From: Flavobacterium psychrophilum DSM 3660 = ATCC 49418
Lineage (GTDB): Bacteria; Bacteroidota; Bacteroidia; Flavobacteriales; Flavobacteriaceae
Length of the DNA: 64,000 nt
Direction: 5' to 3'
Assembly (NCBI RefSeq): GCF_002217405.1
Contig: NZ_MUHE01000013.1
Coordinates: 1 to 64,000, forward strand
Shown here in pieces: positions 57,189 to 64,000 of the stretch. Position 1 is the first letter of the stretch. Each line of letters opens with the position of its first letter. The translations under genes and the position numbers were made by a program. Below the pieces are notes generated by a model. That model did no database searches, had not been told where the DNA came from, and saw nothing but the letters and a program-made list of their open reading frames with translations.

Positions 57189-57866
57189 TTAATTATCTAA
57201 TAAATCTGGTCTTCTATTTTTAGTATGTTCGTAAGCCATATCTTCACGCCATTTGTCAATTTTAGCAAAATGCCCGCTAGTAAGAACCTCAGGAACTTTC
57301 CACCCTTTATAATCTGCAGGGCGAGTATATATAGGACCCGACAACAAATTATCCTGAAAACTATCTGTTAATGCCGAAGTTTCATCGCTTAAAACACCAG
57401 GTATTAATCGTATTAAAGCATCACATAAAACCAAAGCACCCAATTCGCCACCAGACAACACATAATCACCTATAGAAATTTCTCGAGTAATAAAATGATC
57501 TCTCACACGCTGATCTACACCTTTATAATGACCACATAAAATAATAATATTACCTAATAATGACATCGAATTAGTCATTTTTTGATTTAAAGTTTCGCCA
57601 TCTGGCGTCATATAAATCACCTCATCGTAAGTCCTTTCAGATTTCAAATGAGTAATACAATCATCAATAGGTTGCACATTCATCACCATACCTGCCCCAC
57701 CACCAAACGGATAGTCATCAACAGATTTTTGTTTGTTTGTCGTATAATCCCGTAAATTATGAAAATAAACTTCGACCAAACCTTTGTCTATAGCGCGTTT
57801 CATAATCGAAGCTTCAAAAGGGCTTCGCAATAATTCTGGTAAAATGGTAATAATATCTATTCGCAT
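57189..57866 (-). CDS. trmD: tRNA (guanine-37-N1)-methyltransferase
   Basis: It methylates G37 next to the anticodon to prevent +1 frameshifting. The 225-residue enzyme starts at ATG 57864-57866 ([13 protein letters not shown]). [24 protein letters not shown] and [25 protein letters not shown] form the trefoil-knot SAM site; [15 protein letters not shown] is the C-terminal tRNA-binding part. Ten upstream residues in frame are not included. Confidence 0.96.
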   Translation of the reverse strand: MRIDIITILPELLRSPFEASIMKRAIDKGLVEVYFHNLRDYTTNKQKSVDDYPFGGGAGMVMNVQPIDDCITHLKSERTYDEVIYMTPDGETLNQKMTNSMSLLGNIIILCGHYKGVDQRVRDHFITREISIGDYVLSGGELGALVLCDALIRLIPGVLSDETSALTDSFQDNLLSGPIYTRPADYKGWKVPEVLTSGHFAKIDKWREDMAYEHTKNRRPDLLDN

Positions 57867-57913
57867 AATTTGAGTATCAAAGTTACAAAGATACAAAGTT
57901 GTAAAGATTTTTT

Positions 57914-57994
57914 AGGAGCTATTTCCTGCTATCCGTTACAATCTTTTCTTTTTTAAAGAAAAAAAGAAAAGGATTTCCACTACTATCAGGGCTA
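57914..57994 (-). repeat. Dispersed hairpin element, copy E (compact)
   Basis: On the minus strand it reads TAGCCCTGATAGTAGTGGAA, a stem of CCTTTTCTTTTTTTC with GAAAAAAGAAAAGATTG, and ends GCAGGAAATAGCTCCT. Its first TAG (57994-57992) is also the stop codon of the DUF1569 gene. With copy C it defines the consensus. Confidence 0.75.
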
Positions 57995-58435
57995 AACCCC
58001 AAACTGACGCAAATGATGATCTACATGATTCCACATCAATTTATTCCAATCATCATCAGTCATTTTTCCCCAAAACGGATGATCTGTAATTTTTATCGAC
58101 TGATGTCCTTGCGCAAAACGACTAAAATTCCTAATTAATTCATTTCTAGAAGCATCAAAGTCGTATTTATCAGCAAAAATAAATTCCTTAGCCGTTGGGC
58201 TATTCTTTTTAAACTCAGAATTAAAAACTTTATTTTTCATCATCCTTCCTAAAAATCTAAAAACAAAATTTACTTTAACCTCATTTTCACCAAAAGCAAC
58301 AATTATCGCCTCATTAGCATGCTTTAGCATCTGATCTATACTCATTTTCCCCCAAACAGCTTGGCTTGTTGGGGTTAACTTATTAATTCGGGCAACTATC
58401 ATTACATTACTAGAAGGATCAAAAATAGAATTCAT
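57992..58435 (-). CDS. DUF1569 protein (DinB-like four-helix fold)
   Basis: A 147-residue protein starting MNSIFDPSSNVMIVARINKL, with SIDQMLKHANEAI and a C-terminal MWNHVDHHLRQFGV His cluster; the His residues could bind a metal as in DinB/YfiT folds. Function unknown. The stop codon is provided by the left end of element E, so the native C-terminus may have been altered. Confidence 0.8.
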   Translation of the reverse strand: MNSIFDPSSNVMIVARINKLTPTSQAVWGKMSIDQMLKHANEAIIVAFGENEVKVNFVFRFLGRMMKNKVFNSEFKKNSPTAKEFIFADKYDFDASRNELIRNFSRFAQGHQSIKITDHPFWGKMTDDDWNKLMWNHVDHHLRQFGV

Positions 58436-58709
58436 TAGTTTGTTTTTTTTTTTAGAAAGCAAATATAAACATAATTATAAGCGTAATGAGATTTAAAAAA
58501 ATGCTTTTTTATTACAAAATGAAGCGACTATAACTAAAAACATCTCGGCAAAAAAAAACAATAAAACGTATGGTTCTATGCTGTTTCAAACAAATAAAAT
58601 TACAACCAATAAGTTAATTATATTGTAATTATTTCTAATTTTTAACAACATTATTTTCTAATTTGTTTTTTTAGATTACTTTTATAACCATCAAATAAAA
58701 GATATTATT

Positions 58710-60842
58710 ATGCAAATTTTTTTAAAAATAATTAAGGCAAGTACCTTTTTTGTCTTGATTTTTTCATTACAAAACCAATCGCTTCAAGCGCAAAAAAAAA
58801 CCATCAAAATGACCAATCCGCTTTTGCAAAAAAGTACATTGCAGTACCAAGTACCACCCTTTAACCTTATTAAAGACGAACATTTTAAACCCGCTTTCGA
58901 CTATGGTCTAAAAATACATGACCAAGAAATTACAACTATTGCAAATAATCCTGCCAAACCAACTTTTCAAAATACAGTTTTGGCATTAGAAATTTGCGGT
59001 GTCGATTTAGGGAGGGCCACAGGTGTTTTTTACAACCTAACAGGCTCTAACACAAACCCAACCCTACAAGCTATCGAAGCAGAATATGCGCCTATCTTCT
59101 CTGCACATAATGATAAAATTTATTTAAACAGCAAATTATACAGTCGTATTAAATCACTGAATTTAAATATTTTAAAAAACGAAGACAAAAAACTCACACA
59201 ATATTATTTGCAACAATTCGAATTAGCAGGTGCTAACTTATCTGATGCTGATAAAGAGAAAATGAAGAAAATAAATGAAGATTTAGCAACTTTAGGAACA
59301 CTCTTTACAAACAAATTATTAATAGCTCGAAAAAACGGAGCTGTTTTGTTTGATAACCCTTCAGATTTAGACGGCTTAACTACCGATGAAATTGCTGCCG
59401 CAAAAAGCAAAGCAACCGAAACTGGTCATGACGGAAAATATCTAATAGGATTGCAAAACACAACCCAACAACCCTTATTGCAAAGCCTTAAAAATAGAGC
59501 TACAAGAGAAAAAATATTTAAAGCATCTTGGTCTCGTGCCCAAAAAAATGATGACGGAGATACTCGTGAAGTACTAGAAAAAATGGCAAGATTGCGTTTG
59601 CAAAAAGCAAATTTAATGGGCAAAAAAAGTTTTGCAGAATGGAGATTGCAAGACCAAATGGCTCAAATACCAGCCAATGCCATGAATTTATTAGCAAAAA
59701 TTGCAACACCAGCAGTAGAAAAAGCAAAAGCAGAAGCACAAGAAATTCAAAATTTAATCGATGCCCAAAAAGGCGGATTCAAACTAGAACCTTGGGATTG
59801 GAATTTTTATTCTGAGCAAGTACGCAAAGCAAAATATGATTTAGATGAAAGTCAAATAAAACCGTATTTCGAATTGACTTCTGTTTTAGAAAAAGGCGTG
59901 TTTTTTGCAGCCAAACAAATGTACGGTATCACATTTAAAGAAAGACATGATTTGCCAGTGTACCATCAAGATGTGAAAGTATATGAGGTTTTTGACAATG
60001 ACGCAAAATCGATTGCTATTTATTATTTAGATTTTTATACCAGAGATAATAAAAACGGAGGCGCTTGGATGAATAATTTTGTGAGTCAGTCCCATTATTT
60101 AAAACAAAAACCAGTAATTGTAAACGTTTATAATTTTGCAAAACCAGCAAATGGTAATCCATCATTAATTAGTTTTGATGATGTAACGACTATGTTTCAT
60201 GAGTTCGGACACACTTTACACGGCTTGTTTGCCAATCAGCAATATGTTACACTTTCTGGAACAGCAGTACCAAGAGATTATGTAGAATTTCCATCTCAAA
60301 TTAATGAACATGCCGCATTAGACCCTATTGTTCTAAGAAATTACGCCATTCATTATCAGACCAAACAACCTATTCCACAAGAATTAATAAACAAAATTAA
60401 AAAAGCAGAAACTTTTAATAAAGGATATGATGTAACCGAATTATTGGCTGCTGCGACTTTAGACATGGCTTGGCATAGTGTAGAAAATGAAGCTGATTTT
60501 AAACCCGCTTTGCAGTTCGAAAACGAAGCCTTACAAAAATACGGTTTATTAGTAAATGAAGTACCTACAAGATACCACACCCCTTATTTTGCACATATTT
60601 GGGGAGGCGGTTATTCAGCAGGATATTATGCTTATACTTGGTCTAAAACATTAGATTATAATGTATATGATTGGATGCAATCGCATGGCGGAATGACTAG
60701 AGAAAACGGAGATCGTTTCCGAAAATATATTTTATCTGTAGGAAATAGTGTCGATCTTAATCAAGCATTTAAAGATATGATAGGCCATGATATGCAAATA
60801 GAACCATATCTAAGAATTTCAGGTTTATCTGATAAAAAATAA
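58710..60842 (+). CDS. M3-family metallopeptidase (peptidyl-dipeptidase, Dcp-like)
   Basis: The 710-residue zinc peptidase has a signal peptide (FFVLIFSLQNQSLQAQ), a long helical N-terminal part and the catalytic motif TMFHEFGHTLHGLF at about 496-509, with downstream Glu in EFPSQINEHAAL. PTRYHTPYFAHIWGGGYSAGYYAY is the M3 substrate-binding signature. It should cut dipeptides from the C-terminus of oligopeptides, here in the periplasm. Strong terminator downstream. Confidence 0.95.
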   Translation: MQIFLKIIKASTFFVLIFSLQNQSLQAQKKTIKMTNPLLQKSTLQYQVPPFNLIKDEHFKPAFDYGLKIHDQEITTIANNPAKPTFQNTVLALEICGVDLGRATGVFYNLTGSNTNPTLQAIEAEYAPIFSAHNDKIYLNSKLYSRIKSLNLNILKNEDKKLTQYYLQQFELAGANLSDADKEKMKKINEDLATLGTLFTNKLLIARKNGAVLFDNPSDLDGLTTDEIAAAKSKATETGHDGKYLIGLQNTTQQPLLQSLKNRATREKIFKASWSRAQKNDDGDTREVLEKMARLRLQKANLMGKKSFAEWRLQDQMAQIPANAMNLLAKIATPAVEKAKAEAQEIQNLIDAQKGGFKLEPWDWNFYSEQVRKAKYDLDESQIKPYFELTSVLEKGVFFAAKQMYGITFKERHDLPVYHQDVKVYEVFDNDAKSIAIYYLDFYTRDNKNGGAWMNNFVSQSHYLKQKPVIVNVYNFAKPANGNPSLISFDDVTTMFHEFGHTLHGLFANQQYVTLSGTAVPRDYVEFPSQINEHAALDPIVLRNYAIHYQTKQPIPQELINKIKKAETFNKGYDVTELLAAATLDMAWHSVENEADFKPALQFENEALQKYGLLVNEVPTRYHTPYFAHIWGGGYSAGYYAYTWSKTLDYNVYDWMQSHGGMTRENGDRFRKYILSVGNSVDLNQAFKDMIGHDMQIEPYLRISGLSDKK

Positions 60843-60862
60843 TCTTAGCAATGAATAAATAA

Positions 60863-60892
60863 AAATGGTGTCTAATAGCAGACACCATTTTT
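60863..60892 (+). terminator. Terminator of the M3 peptidase gene
   Basis: AAAAATGGTGTCT and AGACACCATTTTT form a perfect 13-base stem with a 6-base loop and a T-rich tail. Confidence 0.9.
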
Positions 60893-61183
60893 ATTTATTT
60901 TAACTATCTGTTACTAATAACAAGTATTTAAAAAACAAAATAAGGATAGGAAAGATTACAAGAATTCTGTTTGTAAGTCTTAAAAAATTTGTATTAATCG
61001 CAGTTGAAAAGCATAACTCGTTACAAATTACGATAGTCCTCTTTTTAGTTATTATGCCATAAATCGATTGCTGTATCTGCAAGCCACTGCTCTCACTTTG
61101 AGTTTCATGTAAGTTTCTCAATAGTATTTTCGTATTACAACTACCTGCTTCAATACAAATTGAGCCTTGATTAATAAAAAAAC
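60893..61183. other. Intergenic region before smpB; uncertain ORF scrap
   Basis: About 290 bases without an intact gene. A minus-strand open stretch (60900-61121) lacks an ATG and encodes NLHETQSESSGLQIQQSI and a hydrophobic tail; I cannot relate it to a family and suspect a remnant or chance. No tmRNA-like structure was recognised beside smpB. Confidence 0.35.
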
Positions 61184-61636
61184 TTAAAATTCTTTTTTAA
61201 TTCGGTCTAAATCACGCTTATTATCTCGGTCTTTTATAGTTTCTCGCTTGTCGAAAGTTTTCTTTCCTTTACAAAGAGCAATGTCTAATTTGGCCATTCC
61301 TTTTTCGTTTGTAAATAAACGCAAAGGAATAATTGTAAGTCCTTTATTCTGAACATCTTTTAGTAATCCCTTTAGTTCTCTCTTGTTTAAAAGGAGTTTG
61401 CGTTCGCTTTTTGGCTTGTGATTGTATTGATGACCAAAAAGATATTCTTCGATATGAGAGTTAATAACAAAAAGCTCGTCACCTTGAAACTCACAAAAAC
61501 TTTCGGCAATATTAGCTTTCCCTAACCGTATCGATTTTATTTCGGTACCAGTTAAAACCATACCAGCAGTGTATCGATCGATGATTTCGTATTCGAATTT
61601 GGCTCTTTTATTTAGTATGTTAACTGTTTTTAGCAT
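61184..61636 (-). CDS. smpB: SsrA-binding protein SmpB
   Basis: The 150-residue tmRNA partner for rescue of stalled ribosomes. NKRAKFEYEIIDRYTAGMVLTGTEIKSI and NSHIEEYLFGHQYNH, KGLTIIPLRLF, then a basic tail KGKKTFDKRETIKDRDNKRD are diagnostic. A TACATTTG box at 61651-61644 lies only 8 bases before the ATG. Confidence 0.97.
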   Translation of the reverse strand: MLKTVNILNKRAKFEYEIIDRYTAGMVLTGTEIKSIRLGKANIAESFCEFQGDELFVINSHIEEYLFGHQYNHKPKSERKLLLNKRELKGLLKDVQNKGLTIIPLRLFTNEKGMAKLDIALCKGKKTFDKRETIKDRDNKRDLDRIKKEF

Positions 61637-61688
61637 AGGATTGCAAATGTAATAACAAATATATGAAGTGCAAAACTTAGAAATGATT

Positions 61689-61696
61689 TATATTTG
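61689..61696 (+). promoter_or_regulatory. -7 box (TATATTTG) of the VF530 gene
   Basis: TATATTTG ends 4 bases before the ATG at 61701. With normal start-site spacing transcription would begin at or inside the start codon, implying a leaderless mRNA. Confidence 0.5.
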
Positions 61697-61700
61697 CAAA

Positions 61701-61925
61701 ATGGAAAATAATAAATCTAAAGATCCTTTACACGGAATCACATTGCAACAAATTTTAGAAAAACTAATTGGTTTTTATGGTTTTGATACTTTGGGAGAAC
61801 TCATAAATATAAAATGTTTTAGAGAAAACCCAACAATAAAATCTAGTTTAACTTTTTTGCGCAAAACCGATTGGGCAAGAAAAAAAGTAGAAGAATTGTA
61901 TGTAAAAACGTTACCTAAGTTTTAA
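61701..61925 (+). CDS. VF530 family DNA-binding protein (DUF2132)
   Basis: A 74-residue protein from ATG 61701 (MENNKSKDPLHGITLQQILEKL). DPLHG-TL and FRENPTIKSSLTFLRKTDWARKKVEELY are the VF530/DUF2132 signature, a small fold reported to bind DNA. Upstream in-frame codons are not used since the promoter box overlaps them. It is divergent from smpB and convergent with a GNAT gene. Confidence 0.9.
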   Translation: MENNKSKDPLHGITLQQILEKLIGFYGFDTLGELINIKCFRENPTIKSSLTFLRKTDWARKKVEELYVKTLPKF

Positions 61926-61933
61926 TAAAAAAA

Positions 61934-62485
61934 TTATTCTTTCTTTAGAAGAGAATAAATAACCGTGTCTAAAAACTTACCATCATAAAATTCATTTTGC
62001 AAAAGATGGGCCTCTTTTACAAAATTATTTTTTTCTAAAACCTTTGCCGAAGCTGTATTTTTAGGATCTATAATAGCTTCTAACGAATGCATCTTCATCT
62101 CATCAAACCCATAAGAAACAATGAGCTGTATGGCTTGAGTAACAATACCTTTTCCGTGATATTCTGGCAATAACATATACCCTATTTCAGACCTAAAATG
62201 CTCCCATTTTATTCTGTAATGTCCTATAATACCTATCATTTTCGGGTTTCCTTTTAAGGTAATTGCCCAATTTATCCCTTCGTTAGTTTCTATTTTGTCT
62301 TGAATCATTTTTACATGACCCATCGCTTCATCTATTGTAGTAATTAATGGTCGGGGAATATATTTCATAGTTTCGGGATTCCTTCTAAGCTCAAAAACTT
62401 CGTTTATATCGTTAGATGTTATTTGCCTTAATAACAATGTTTCCGATTCTAAATTAGTAAATGGTAAAAATGAAAATGAAGTCAT
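61934..62485 (-). CDS. GNAT N-acetyltransferase (RimJ/RimL type)
   Basis: A 183-residue acetyltransferase: LETETLLLRQ-like LESETLLLRQITSNDINEVFEL, IGIIGHYRIKWEHFRSEIGYML, PEYHGKGIVTQAIQLIVSYGF (acetyl-CoA loop) and KNTASAKVLEKNNF. RimJ-like members acetylate N-termini or small molecules; substrate unknown. Confidence 0.9.
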   Translation of the reverse strand: MTSFSFLPFTNLESETLLLRQITSNDINEVFELRRNPETMKYIPRPLITTIDEAMGHVKMIQDKIETNEGINWAITLKGNPKMIGIIGHYRIKWEHFRSEIGYMLLPEYHGKGIVTQAIQLIVSYGFDEMKMHSLEAIIDPKNTASAKVLEKNNFVKEAHLLQNEFYDGKFLDTVIYSLLKKE

Positions 62486-62564
62486 GATAAATTTTAAATT
62501 AAATATAAATACTAAATGTAATATTTATTCTCTAATTTACTACTATTTTTATTTAAAATATCGA

Positions 62565-62798
62565 TTACACAAACCTCATCAATAAATAAAAAGCCAAAAA
62601 AAGTGGTTTAGCACAAGAAATACATATTTGTAGGAATAAAATTATAGTTATAATAGCAAAAAAATAGGTTTTTTTTGCTTTATCATTTTTAAAATCATTA
62701 ATTTTATAGTGTATCAAAAAAAAAATTAATAAAATAACAATAAAATTATGAATACAAATTATGAAGTTATAGAAAAAGAAGCTATTGAAAATCTTCAC
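62565..62798 (-). CDS. Possible small two-helix membrane protein
   Basis: An open frame of up to 77 codons with a GTG at its 5' end, or about 58 if it starts at a downstream non-ATG codon. It encodes IVILLIFFLIHYKINDFK, then YFFAIITIILFLQICI, two hydrophobic helices around a charged turn. There is no ATG and the first 50 bases overlap the divergent gene at 62748. It may be chance in AT-rich DNA. Confidence 0.25.
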   Translation of the reverse strand: MKIFNSFFFYNFIICIHNFIVILLIFFLIHYKINDFKNDKAKKTYFFAIITIILFLQICISCAKPLFLAFYLLMRFV

Positions 62799-63029
62799 TT
62801 TCCAGAGATAGATGTCTTAGATGACATTGAAGCTATTAACCAAAGAAATTCTGATTTAGAAAGAGCACTTTCCTTAGGAAATCTAGAGCACTCTAAAATT
62901 AAGATTTATTTTGAAGATAATAAGTCTAAAAAAATGGTAGAAACTACTATTTGGGGCGTAACAGACAAAAGAGTTATCCTAAAAAAAGGAGTTGTAATAC
63001 CTATAAATAGAATATATAAATCTATTTAA
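62748..63029 (+). CDS. Conserved flavobacterial hypothetical protein
   Basis: A 93-residue acidic protein (MNTNYEVIEKEAIENLHFPE) ending KKMVETTIWGVTDKRVILKKG and VVIPINRIYKSI. The conserved-looking C-terminal half resembles small proteins seen in other Flavobacterium genomes. No signal, membrane helix or motif; function unknown. Terminated by the hairpin at 63053. Confidence 0.7.
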   Translation: MNTNYEVIEKEAIENLHFPEIDVLDDIEAINQRNSDLERALSLGNLEHSKIKIYFEDNKSKKMVETTIWGVTDKRVILKKGVVIPINRIYKSI

Positions 63030-63052
63030 AGACATTATTTGAAAATATAAAT

Positions 63053-63081
63053 AAAAGGCGTCAAATATATTGATGCCTTTT
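63053..63081 (+). terminator. Terminator after the 62748 gene
   Basis: AAAAGGCGTCA (63053-63063) pairs with TGATGCCTTTT (63071-63081) with one G-U pair, followed by ATTTT. Confidence 0.8.
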
Positions 63082-63149
63082 ATTTTAACATTTATTTGTA
63101 ACTAAAACGAAAAAAAATATTCTATTTTTAACGCTCAAAAAAATAAAAT

Positions 63150-64000
63150 ATGAAATCAAACATGATTAAAGGATTATTTGTTACCGCAATATTTTTAGGC
63201 AGCAATATAATCTCTGCTCAGCAAGTTACAAATTATAATTACCATGATGCGTTTGCTCCTGGTTTTTATACAAAAAACGCTACCGAAACTCGTTCGGCAA
63301 GCGGTCAGCCAGGTGCAAAATATTGGCAAAACAGAGCAGATTATTCGCTAACAGCATCACTTAATGAAGTTAAAAACGAAATCTCAGGATCCGCAATAGT
63401 AACTTACACAAACAATAGCCCAGACAAATTAGATTTTCTTTGGATGCAAGTAGACCAAAACCTTTTCAAAAAAGAGTCACGAGGTAATGCTATTATTCCA
63501 CTTAAAGGAAGTAGAAACGGGGCAAAAGGAGAAGATTTTGATGGCGGTTACAAAATAAAATCGATCAAAATCATTACGACATCTAACGGAAAACCGACCG
63601 AAAGCGAAGCAAAATTTACCATTGTAGATACCAGAATGCAAGTAGATTTACCACAAGAACTAAAAGGAAATGGAGCAAGTATAAAACTTAAAATAGATTA
63701 TTCATTCGTTTCCCCTTTTTACGGTTCAGACAGAATGGGTGTGCTAGAAACAACAAACGGAAAAATATACACCGTAGCACAATGGTATCCTAGAATGTGC
63801 GTGTATGACGATGTAAAAGGCTGGAATACTTTACCTTACTTAGGCGCAGGTGAGTTTTATTTAGAATACGGAGATTTAGAGGTAGCCATTACAGCGCCAG
63901 CAAATCATATTGTGGTTTGCTCGGGAGAATTGCTAAATCCATCAGAAGTTTATACCACAGAACAGCAAAAAAGATGGGCTACCGCAAAACTGAGCGATAA
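63150..64000 (+). CDS. M1-family metallopeptidase, N-terminal part (runs off the window)
   Basis: ATG 63150 opens a frame that stays open to the right edge (284 codons). A signal peptide (LFVTAIFLGSNIISAQ) precedes YHDAFAPGFYTKNATE, ARKYWQNRADYSL-like AKYWQNRADYSLTASLN, YTNNSPDKLDFLWMQVDQN and AQWYPRMCVYDDVKGWN, the layout of the N-terminal beta domain of Bacteroidetes M1 aminopeptidases. The HEXXH zinc site is expected beyond the window, so activity cannot be judged. Confidence 0.88.
   Translation, partial: MKSNMIKGLFVTAIFLGSNIISAQQVTNYNYHDAFAPGFYTKNATETRSASGQPGAKYWQNRADYSLTASLNEVKNEISGSAIVTYTNNSPDKLDFLWMQVDQNLFKKESRGNAIIPLKGSRNGAKGEDFDGGYKIKSIKIITTSNGKPTESEAKFTIVDTRMQVDLPQELKGNGASIKLKIDYSFVSPFYGSDRMGVLETTNGKIYTVAQWYPRMCVYDDVKGWNTLPYLGAGEFYLEYGDLEVAITAPANHIVVCSGELLNPSEVYTTEQQKRWATAKLSD

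Noticed and set aside
60893-61183. tmRNA (ssrA) next to smpB
   Set aside because: No tRNA-like acceptor ends, CCA or tag-peptide frame recognised in this region.

Overview
The window is a low-G+C chromosomal segment of a Bacteroidetes bacterium, almost certainly family Flavobacteriaceae and close to Flavobacterium. The evidence is the promoter style (TTG, 17-19 bases, TAnnTTTG), weak Shine-Dalgarno signals, a type IX secretion C-terminal sorting domain, a PorD-like protein, a bacillithiol-type YtxJ protein and several protein families largely confined to Flavobacteriia. Most of it is conserved housekeeping DNA. No tRNA, rRNA, CRISPR array or complete insertion sequence was seen.

Layout. 0.1-4.4 kb: RGG-tailed DEAD-box helicase, rdgB, guaB. 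4.5-5.9 kb: a SatD-like regulator behind three palindromic repeats, followed by a broken DUF3307 membrane gene. 5.9-12.8 kb: HMG-CoA lyase, pyrD, two lipoproteins, ytxJ and a two-component system. 12.9-16.8 kb: coaE with a glycosyltransferase, and a large T9SS-secreted protein. 16.8-18.3 kb: a gene graveyard containing a decayed C5 DNA methyltransferase. 18.3-20.2 kb: a 5'-nucleotidase split into two genes. 20.3-27.9 kb: a rightward run dapA, bamD, omega-like rpoZ, coaBC, porD-like, recN, fabV. 28-29.7 kb: an IS630-type transposase relic and two YhhN-like membrane genes, one degraded. 29.8-39.8 kb: ligA, rplI-rpsR-rpsF, a LytTR regulator, priA, a BrkB-like protein and nadC.

39.9-41.8 kb holds a compact nitric-oxide defence unit (flavohaemoglobin, an NsrR-like Rrf2 regulator, a DUF2798 protein). 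41.9-46.8 kb and 51.4-54.7 kb carry surface-polysaccharide genes: four glycosyltransferases, an FdtA-like ketoisomerase, a FemAB-like acyltransferase, an FdtB-like aminotransferase and a Wzx-like flippase. Together they suggest assembly of a dTDP-3-amino-sugar glycan. They are interrupted by rsh (RelA/SpoT), a TrmH methylase and a TRIC-type channel. 55-64 kb: icd, rplS, trmD, an M3 peptidase, smpB, a VF530 protein, a GNAT and the start of an M1 peptidase.

The most interesting non-genic signals are a dispersed hairpin element (about 80-145 bases, six copies, ends TAGCCC and AATAGCTCCT) that twice supplies the stop codon of the preceding reading frame, three promoter-proximal palindromes before the SatD-like gene, and a perfect palindrome that holds both -7 boxes of a divergent glycosyltransferase promoter.
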